Source: Lacicoccus halitifaciens
GTDB lineage: Bacteria; Bacillota; Bacilli; Staphylococcales; Salinicoccaceae
Direction: 5' to 3'
DNA length: 64,000 nucleotides
Assembly (NCBI RefSeq): GCF_040544485.1
Contig: NZ_JBDZDV010000001.1
Location: 1 to 64,000 of the forward strand
Each line of letters starts with the position of its first letter. Position 1 is the first letter of the stretch. A program made the translations under genes and the position numbers. The notes under the pieces are model-generated. The model ran no database searches and was not told the origin of the DNA. It was given only the letters and a program-made list of their open reading frames with translations. Of this stretch, positions 58,273-64,000 are shown in pieces.

Positions 58273-59073
58273 ATGTGGAAATGGGAAACGGAATATGAAC
58301 CGAAAGGTGTCGTCGTCGTCATACATGATATGCTCGAACATCATGAATATTACACCGGCCTGATCAGCCAGCTGAGAAATGCAAATTATCATGTCGTCAC
58401 CGGGGATCTGCCGGGACACGGACAGACTACAAGGGTTCATAAAGGACACATCACCGATTTCTATCAATATATCGACCGGGTCATGGAATGGTTTGAAATG
58501 ACCAGGGGCTACCGGCTGCCGACGTTCGTCATCGGGCAGGGCCTCGGTGGACTGATTGCGATAGAATTGATCAAACAGCATAATATTCATATTGACGGCA
58601 TTGCACTGTTGAATCCGTTGTTGTCATTCAAACAGTCGTTCATCAACCGCAAGAACACACTGATCACGAGTGTCAGGACTTCGAGTGATGAAACCAGGTT
58701 CAATCCCGGCATCAGCATGAAGGACTTCACGACCGATAAAAATTATCTGGACCGCTACGAGAACGACGAACTGATTGTGGGCAAAGTCAGCTACCACTGG
58801 TATAAGACCGTGATCAACCAGATGAAGAATACGACTGAAAACATGGATGAATTCCCCGATGTGCCGGTCCTCGCCATATTCACGGAAGGCAATGAAATCA
58901 TCGAACCATTCATATCGGCTGCTTATGTAAAGAAGATCGAGAATAAAGATCTCCACATCATCATGCTGGACAGTGAAGATCACAGCATCTTCCAGCGGGA
59001 GGATATAGAGGTCCCATTTTATCACCTTGAGAAGTTCTTCGATGCCCAGCTGTTCAGGATCGGCCTGCTTTAA
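58273..59073 (+). CDS. Alpha/beta-hydrolase-fold protein with altered nucleophile elbow
   Basis: A 266-residue monoglyceride-lipase-like hydrolase fold (serine aminopeptidase S33 group): VVVVIHDMLEHHEYY, GDLPGHGQT (oxyanion/loop), and Asp/His region AIFTEGNE ... DSEDHSIF. The nucleophile elbow reads IGQGLGG, so the usual Ser of GxSxG is replaced by Gly. It may be a non-catalytic relative or use another residue. It lies head-to-tail with the convergent mnmM as in staphylococci. GGAG lies rather far (12 bases) from the ATG. Confidence 0.78.
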   Translation: MWKWETEYEPKGVVVVIHDMLEHHEYYTGLISQLRNANYHVVTGDLPGHGQTTRVHKGHITDFYQYIDRVMEWFEMTRGYRLPTFVIGQGLGGLIAIELIKQHNIHIDGIALLNPLLSFKQSFINRKNTLITSVRTSSDETRFNPGISMKDFTTDKNYLDRYENDELIVGKVSYHWYKTVINQMKNTTENMDEFPDVPVLAIFTEGNEIIEPFISAAYVKKIENKDLHIIMLDSEDHSIFQREDIEVPFYHLEKFFDAQLFRIGLL

Positions 59074-59085
59074 AAAGGGGAGCCG

Positions 59086-59643
59086 TCAGGCTTTCCGAGC
59101 CTTCTCCAGGCACAGTATGAACGGTGCGTTGTTCCTCTGGTTGATGAAGCGGTACTCGAGTATGTCCGCCTCTTCCTGGGGGAAGCCGGACAGGTATTCA
59201 TACAGCGCATCCCTTTCCTCTTTCCCTTTTTCATGCCCGTGGTAGACGACGATGACGATGCGGCCGCCCGGCTTCAACAGTTCAAAGAGCTGCCTGAGGG
59301 CTTCGATGGTCGATTCACCTTCCGTCGTGATGGACTTGTCGCCCCGCGGCAGGTAGCCCAGATTGAACATGGCGGCCTGGATGGGCGCTTCAATATATTC
59401 TTCGGCACGGGCGTGCGAATCATGTATGAATTCAATGTTGCAGGATCCTTTGGTCAGCTCCCGTGCATTGTCGATTGCAGCCTTCTGTATGTCGAAGCTG
59501 TACACTTTTCCGGCAGGGCCCGTCAATTCCGAGAGGAATTTTGTATCATGGCCGTTGCCGCATGTGGCATCGACGACCGTGTCACCTGGGGAGACGGCTT
59601 CCTCCATCATTTTTTTGGCGGCCGGCAGTATTTTCATCAGCAT
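59086..59643 (-). CDS. mnmM: tRNA methyltransferase MnmM (YtqB family)
   Basis: A 185-residue class I SAM methyltransferase. Motif I is VVDATCGNGHDTKFL; NLGYLPRGDKSITT holds the family NxGYLPxGDK signature. YtqB/MnmM was shown to complete mnm5s2U34 in some gram-positive tRNAs. GGAGGTG lies well before ATG 59643; a longer frame of 9 codons includes it. Confidence 0.88.
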   Translation of the reverse strand: MLMKILPAAKKMMEEAVSPGDTVVDATCGNGHDTKFLSELTGPAGKVYSFDIQKAAIDNARELTKGSCNIEFIHDSHARAEEYIEAPIQAAMFNLGYLPRGDKSITTEGESTIEALRQLFELLKPGGRIVIVVYHGHEKGKEERDALYEYLSGFPQEEADILEYRFINQRNNAPFILCLEKARKA

Positions 59644-59747
59644 ATGATCACCTCCTAAAGATGATACCATATCAGTTGCGGCACATTCGTAAAAAATATA
59701 AAGTTTTTATCATGAAGAAGAGGTTCAGTTTAAAGGGGGGACAGTGG

Positions 59748-60215
59748 ATGGAAGAGACGATCTATTACGACAGTCCGGTCGGATGGCTTGAGATACGGAG
59801 TGCAGACGGGGAGATCACTGGGCTGGATTATACGGATGCACCGGGGGAACAGGGCAGCGGTAACGATGTCCTCAACCGGTGCAGGGAAGAGCTCAGAGAG
59901 TACTTCGAAGGAGAGCGGACGGAGTTCACCGTGCCGGTGAACCTTTCTTTCAAAGGGACGAAATTCCAGCAGAAAGTATGGAATGAACTGAGCAAAATCC
60001 CTTACGGGCAGACCATCAGCTATAAGGCGCTCGCGCTCAGGTGCGGCGGCGTCAACTATTCAAGGGCGGTGGCGAATGCCAACGGGAAGAACCCGGTCTC
60101 AATCATCGTCCCATGCCACAGGGTGATCTCAAGCGACGGCACCCTCGGCGGCTATACGGGCGGGCTGGATAAGAAATCGACGCTGCTCACGATTGAAGGG
60201 CTGCAGCTCATATAA
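59748..60215 (+). CDS. ogt: Methylated-DNA--protein-cysteine methyltransferase
   Basis: A 155-residue suicide DNA-repair protein removing alkyl groups from O6-guanine. Active site IIVPCHRV (Cys about residue 123), with KVWNELSKIPYGQTISYKALA as the DNA-binding helix pair. Start ATG 59748 is preceded by AAAGGGGGG, whose six G residues would be a good match for the C-rich loop of the putative sRNA at 19876-20002 (speculative). Confidence 0.93.
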   Translation: MEETIYYDSPVGWLEIRSADGEITGLDYTDAPGEQGSGNDVLNRCREELREYFEGERTEFTVPVNLSFKGTKFQQKVWNELSKIPYGQTISYKALALRCGGVNYSRAVANANGKNPVSIIVPCHRVISSDGTLGGYTGGLDKKSTLLTIEGLQLI

Positions 60216-60229
60216 TTCCCGATTATGCT

Positions 60230-60450
60230 TGCTAATATTTTTCAAATGACATATATTAGTACTTGTACAGAAGTAGTAGTATGACACTGTTCCAAGAGAA
60301 CCGGTGGTGGTGCAAACCGGCAGCAGTGCAGTATGAACTCGTCTGTATATCATTCAAACGAATATTCAAGAGATGCACTTTCAAAGTGAATGCGGGTGGT
60401 ACCGCGGTCAGATAGATCGTCCCATGTTTTTTATGAACATGGGATTTTTA
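60230..60450 (+). ncRNA. T-box leader of leuS
   Basis: Stem I elements (AGAGAACCGGTGGTGGTG and the GAACTC specifier region; CTC at 60338-60340 is a leucine codon), the T-box proper with GGGTGGTACCGCGG (60394-60407) and a terminator stem CCCATGTT/AACATGGG (60421-60428 with 60436-60443) followed by ATTTTTA. Uncharged tRNA-Leu should allow read-through into leuS. Confidence 0.94.
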
Positions 60451-60482
60451 TATACTTTTTTACATATAATAGGAGGAGCCAA

Positions 60483-62897
60483 ATGACTTATAACCACAGA
60501 GAAATCGAGAAAAAATGGCAGGAATACTGGGAAACCAACAAAACTTTCAAGACCGAGGAAGAATATGATAAGAAGAAGTTCTACGCACTGGATATGTTCC
60601 CGTACCCGTCCGGTTCAGGGCTTCATGTGGGTCACCCGGAAGGTTATACGGCGACCGACATCGTTTCAAGGATGAAGCGGATGCAGGGTTATAACGTCCT
60701 CCATCCGATGGGCTGGGATGCATTCGGCCTCCCTGCAGAGCAGTATGCCATCGATACCGGCAATGATATACGTGAATTCAACAAGAAGAATATCGACAAC
60801 TTCCGCCGTCAGATCAAAGAGCTCGGCTTCAGCTATGACTGGGACCGTGAAATCGATACGACGGATGCCCATTACTACAAATGGACACAGTGGATCTTCA
60901 TCCAGCTCTACAATAAAGGTCTCGCATATATCGATGAAGTGCCTGTGAACTGGTGTGAGGCGCTGGGCACGGTGCTTGCGAACGAGGAAGTCATCGACGG
61001 GCTGTCTGAACGCGGCGGCCATCCGGTCGTCAGGAAGCCGATGAGGCAGTGGATGCTCAAGATCACCGAATATGCCGACCGTCTGCTCGAAGACCTTGAC
61101 GACCTCGACTGGCCGGAGTCGCTTAAAGATATGCAGCGCAACTGGATCGGCAAATCCGAAGGTGCGAACATCGACTTCAAGATAGAGGGCACCGATGAAC
61201 AGTTCACGGCGTTCACGACACGTCCGGATACGATCTACGGGGCGACTTACGCCGTTTTTGCACCTGAGCATAAGCTTGTGGAGAAGATCACGACGGATGA
61301 ACAGAAAGATGCGGTGAAAGCCTATCAGGATAAGGCGGCGATGAAGAGTGAGCTTGAACGGACGGACCTTGCCAAGGATAAGTCCGGTGTCTTCACAGGC
61401 GCTTATGCAATCAACCCGTTCAACGGTGAAAGGCTGCCGATCTGGATTTCGGATTATGTGCTCGCATCATACGGTACAGGTGCAATCATGGCGGTTCCGG
61501 CGCATGACCAGCGTGACTATGAATTCGCAACCAAGTTCGACCTGCCGATCGTCGAAGTGGTCGAGGGCGGCAATATCGACGAGGAAGCCTACACAGGCAA
61601 CGGCCCGCATATCAATTCAGGCGAGCTCAACGGACTTGATACAGAAGAGGCCATTGAAAAGTCACTTCAAATACTGGAAGAGAAAAATTACGGTGAGAAG
61701 AAGACCACCTACAAGCTCCGCGACTGGCTGTTCTCACGTCAGCGTTACTGGGGCGAACCGATTCCGGTGATCCACTGGGAGGACGGCACGATGTCCACGG
61801 TGCCTGAAGATGAACTGCCGCTTGAGCTGCCGGTGATGGATGCCATCAAGCCGTCGGGCACGGGCGAATCACCGCTTGCGAACAATCCGGAATGGGTGGA
61901 AGTCGTGAGGGAGGACGGTGTCAAAGGGCGCCGCGAGACGAACACGATGCCTCAGTGGGCCGGCAGCTGCTGGTACTACCTGCGTTTCATCGACCCTCAT
62001 AATGAGGACGCGCTTGCAGACCCTGAGAAACTGAAGCACTGGCTCCCGGTCGACCTCTACATCGGCGGGGCGGAGCATGCGGTGCTGCACCTGCTGTATG
62101 CACGTTTCTGGCACAAAGTGCTCTACGATCTCGGCGTCGTCCATACGAAGGAGCCGTTCCAGAAATTGTTCAACCAGGGCATGATCCTCGGTGAGGGCAA
62201 CGAGAAGATGAGTAAATCCAAAGGGAATGTCATCAACCCGGATGACATCGTCTATTCACACGGTGCGGACACACTCAGAATGTATGAAATGTTCATGGGG
62301 CCGCTTGATGCGTCAATCGCATGGAGCACAACCGGTCTTGACGGGTCAAGACGCTTCCTTGACCGTGTATGGCGCCTCGTCATCAATGAGGATACGGGTG
62401 AGGTCAATGCGAAGATCGTGGATAAGGAAACACCGGAGCTCGACAAAGTCTACAATGAGACGGTCAAGAAAGTGACTGAAGACTATGCCAACCTTGACTT
62501 CAACACGGCGATTTCACAGATGATGGTATTTGTGAACGAGTGTTATAAGAAAGAAGAAGTCTCAAAGACTTATATCGAAGATTTCGTGAAGATGCTTTCC
62601 GCCATCTCACCGCACATCGGTGAGGAATTATGGGACAGGCTCGGGAACACTGATACGGTTGCTTATGCGGAATGGCCGGAATACGATGAATCCAAACTCG
62701 TTGAAGATGAAGTGGAAATCGTCATCCAGGTCAACGGCAAAGTGAAGGAGAAGCGAAATGTCCCTGCTGATGCATCGAAGGAAGACCTTGAAAGGATCGC
62801 AATCGAATCCAACAGGATCCAGGATGACCTCCGGGACAAGACGATTCGTAAAGTAATCGTCGTACCGGGCAAACTGGTGAATATCGTCGCAAACTAA
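60483..62897 (+). CDS. leuS: Leucyl-tRNA synthetase
   Basis: An 804-residue class I synthetase. HIGH-type motif in PYPSGSGLHVGHPEGYT (about residue 42), KMSKS in NEKMSKSKGN (about 575), and the CP1 editing domain between (TTRPDTIYGATYAVFAPEH, GTGAIMAVPAHDQRDYEFA). ATG 60483 follows AGGAGG. Regulated by the T-box leader. Confidence 0.97.
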   Translation: MTYNHREIEKKWQEYWETNKTFKTEEEYDKKKFYALDMFPYPSGSGLHVGHPEGYTATDIVSRMKRMQGYNVLHPMGWDAFGLPAEQYAIDTGNDIREFNKKNIDNFRRQIKELGFSYDWDREIDTTDAHYYKWTQWIFIQLYNKGLAYIDEVPVNWCEALGTVLANEEVIDGLSERGGHPVVRKPMRQWMLKITEYADRLLEDLDDLDWPESLKDMQRNWIGKSEGANIDFKIEGTDEQFTAFTTRPDTIYGATYAVFAPEHKLVEKITTDEQKDAVKAYQDKAAMKSELERTDLAKDKSGVFTGAYAINPFNGERLPIWISDYVLASYGTGAIMAVPAHDQRDYEFATKFDLPIVEVVEGGNIDEEAYTGNGPHINSGELNGLDTEEAIEKSLQILEEKNYGEKKTTYKLRDWLFSRQRYWGEPIPVIHWEDGTMSTVPEDELPLELPVMDAIKPSGTGESPLANNPEWVEVVREDGVKGRRETNTMPQWAGSCWYYLRFIDPHNEDALADPEKLKHWLPVDLYIGGAEHAVLHLLYARFWHKVLYDLGVVHTKEPFQKLFNQGMILGEGNEKMSKSKGNVINPDDIVYSHGADTLRMYEMFMGPLDASIAWSTTGLDGSRRFLDRVWRLVINEDTGEVNAKIVDKETPELDKVYNETVKKVTEDYANLDFNTAISQMMVFVNECYKKEEVSKTYIEDFVKMLSAISPHIGEELWDRLGNTDTVAYAEWPEYDESKLVEDEVEIVIQVNGKVKEKRNVPADASKEDLERIAIESNRIQDDLRDKTIRKVIVVPGKLVNIVAN

Positions 62898-62938
62898 AAA
62901 AAGTGAAGCGGGGTCTCTGGACCCCTGCTTCACTTTTT
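62898..62938. terminator. leuS terminator, bidirectional
   Basis: A long stem (AAAAAGTGAAGC plus GGGTC with complement) with a small mismatch and T tail on both strands, overlapping the end of the convergent DUF421 gene. Confidence 0.9.
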
Positions 62939-63463
62939 TACATGTTGCATGATGTCATTTTCATCATTTTTTGAAGGCCCGTCACTTTTTGGGATGACGG
63001 AGATGCTCCCGTCACTCTCCAGGATGACCGCTTCAACCTTTTCAAGGTTGGCGGTGCCGCTTGACCGCACCGCCTGATGGATTTCGGATTTGTTCAGCCG
63101 TTCTTTCTTCAGATTTCCCTCAAGGTACTGATCCTTATAAAAGAGCAGCCTCGGTTCGGATTTCACCAGGTCATCGAATGTATCACTCGCCAGTGTGAAC
63201 CTCGTGATCAAATACTGCATCAGGACGAGCACAAGGTAGGCGGTGACGCCCTGAAGCAGCGACACGCTGCTGTCGAGGATGATGGTCGCGAGTATCGAGC
63301 CGAGGGCCACCGTCACGATGAAGTCGAAGGCGTTCAGCTGGGATAATGTACGCTTGCCGCTGACTCTCACGATGACGACCAGGGCGATATAGGCGAGCAG
63401 ACCGACGACCAGCGTGCGTATAATGGTTTCAAAATCACCTAAAAACATATCTTCCAATGACAT
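62930..63463 (-). CDS. DUF421 (YetF-family) membrane protein
   Basis: A 177-residue protein: three N-terminal transmembrane helices (about residues 10-85), then the cytoplasmic DUF421 domain (RLLFYKDQYLEGNLKKERLNKSE). Signature SGKRTLSQLNAFDFIVTVALGS. YetF/YdfS-type proteins occur in spore and vegetative membranes; function is unclear. AAAGGAG precedes ATG 63463; a 16-codon longer frame is rejected. Confidence 0.88.
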   Translation of the reverse strand: MSLEDMFLGDFETIIRTLVVGLLAYIALVVIVRVSGKRTLSQLNAFDFIVTVALGSILATIILDSSVSLLQGVTAYLVLVLMQYLITRFTLASDTFDDLVKSEPRLLFYKDQYLEGNLKKERLNKSEIHQAVRSSGTANLEKVEAVILESDGSISVIPKSDGPSKNDENDIMQHVKK

Positions 63464-63631
63464 ATGTACGCTCCTTTGGTTTTTATTGTGGAAACTGTAC
63501 TTTAAAGCCAATTCCTTTATATTGCCATGTTCAAACTTTTCGCCGTCGCTTTTTTGTAACCTTTCCTATACGGAGTGCCGGTGGAAATATGATATTGTTT
63601 ATGTAGGTATATCATGAAAGGATGAGAATGA

Positions 63632-63955
63632 ATGATTAAAGTGGTGAATGCGCTGAGCATTAAAAAGGGCCGGATCGATGAGGTTGCGGTAAGATTCCAG
63701 GAACCGAAGGCCGTCCATACTTTTGAAGGTTTTGAGCTGATGGAAGTGCTGAAGAATGAAAAGCTTGAAGATCATGATGAGCTGCTGGTCGCGACGACTT
63801 GGAAAGACCATGCATCCTTTGAGGCATGGAGGGACAGCAGGAAGAACCAAAAAGCCCACGGTTCAAGACCGTCCGGGGATAAACCTGCAGACAACCCGAT
63901 CATAGATAATGAAATACGAATTTATGACATCGCCTACCGGCACCTGCCGGAATAA
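63632..63955 (+). CDS. isdG: IsdG-family haem oxygenase (staphylobilin-forming type)
   Basis: A 107-residue ABM-fold haem monooxygenase. The catalytic set Asn6, Trp66 and His76 lies in VVNALS, FEAWRDS and QKAHGS, one position off the Asn7/Trp67/His77 numbering of S. aureus IsdG. It degrades haem in the cytoplasm to release iron. AAAGGATGAG precedes the ATG. No Fur box is evident upstream, and no Isd surface or transport genes are in the window, so a role in endogenous haem turnover is also possible. Confidence 0.9.
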   Translation: MIKVVNALSIKKGRIDEVAVRFQEPKAVHTFEGFELMEVLKNEKLEDHDELLVATTWKDHASFEAWRDSRKNQKAHGSRPSGDKPADNPIIDNEIRIYDIAYRHLPE

Positions 63956-63961
63956 GAAGAG

Positions 63962-63993
63962 ACCCCGCAGTTCTAGTGAACTGCGGGGTTTTG
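63962..63993 (+). terminator. isdG terminator
   Basis: A perfect 12-bp stem ACCCCGCAGTTC/GAACTGCGGGGT (63962-63973 with 63978-63989) followed by TTTT. Confidence 0.92.
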
Positions 63994-64000
63994 GCGTTGT

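Overview
The window looks like a chromosomal segment of a moderately halophilic or halotolerant member of the Staphylococcaceae, most likely Salinicoccus or a close relative. This is inference from several signs. Gene order is staphylococcal (prsA-hit-ecsAB-traP-hemEHY; menFDHB/E; pckA-metK; mnmM-leuS). A TRAP protein, an IsdG-type haem oxygenase and the gram-positive coproporphyrin haem route are present. Base composition is higher in G+C than in Staphylococcus proper. Secreted lipoproteins are unusually acidic, and there are two separate osmoprotectant ABC importers. No rRNA operon, insertion sequence, transposase, CRISPR array or intact prophage was seen.

Layout: (1) 0.1-6.4 kb holds a DAACS symporter, a 51-bp tandem repeat array, prsA, a YtxH-like gene, hit, ecsAB and traP. 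(2) 6.6-12.3 kb holds the haem operon hemE-hemH-hemY, lplA, an IDEAL-domain gene, comK and a tautomerase. (3) 12.4-19.3 kb is accessory metabolism: MgtC-like protein, a CoA-transferase/HMG-CoA-lyase pair, a GH25 hydrolase, an aldo/keto reductase and a sugar-dehydrogenase lipoprotein. (4) 19.4-20.1 kb holds two tRNAs, a 51-codon membrane gene and a putative Fur-controlled small RNA with a C-rich loop. (5) 20-26 kb holds a VOC dioxygenase/HxlR pair, a secreted or anchored nuclease, a MerR-TipAS regulator, a Dus enzyme and an FAD-Rieske oxidoreductase. (6) 26.2-29.3 kb is a run of eight tRNAs, a MATE exporter and tRNA-Thr. (7) 29.3-38 kb holds acidic lipoproteins, a membrane SNase-Excalibur protein, the opuC operon and a D-threonine-aldolase-like enzyme. 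(8) 38.2-45.6 kb holds menaquinone genes menA and menF-D-H-B-E. (9) 45.6-49.2 kb holds ytkD, a second 51-bp repeat array and an opuA-type operon. (10) 49.4-56.5 kb holds pckA, an Ltp-family lipoprotein, an S-box riboswitch with metK, a NERD protein and a flavoprotein. (11) 56.6-64 kb holds proline dehydrogenase, gamma-carbonic anhydrase family, mnmM, ogt, a T-box with leuS, a DUF421 protein and isdG.

How it works together: much of the segment is core energy metabolism (haem, menaquinone, gluconeogenesis, proline catabolism), translation (tRNAs, leuS, mnmM, Dus) and envelope/osmotic adaptation. Iron is a recurring theme: haem synthesis, haem degradation (IsdG) and a candidate iron-sparing sRNA.

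The strongest new signals are the candidate sRNA gene at 19876-20037, with its own promoter, two Fur-box-like sequences, a CCCCCC loop and an intrinsic terminator, and a structured 51-bp tandem repeat family at 1590-1778 and 46115-46355. Both loci share an exact 51-bp period and the same internal spacing of the motifs CAAATCGG and CCGAT. Several start codons were moved from the longest possible reading frame to sites with good Shine-Dalgarno spacing; these are stated in the entries.
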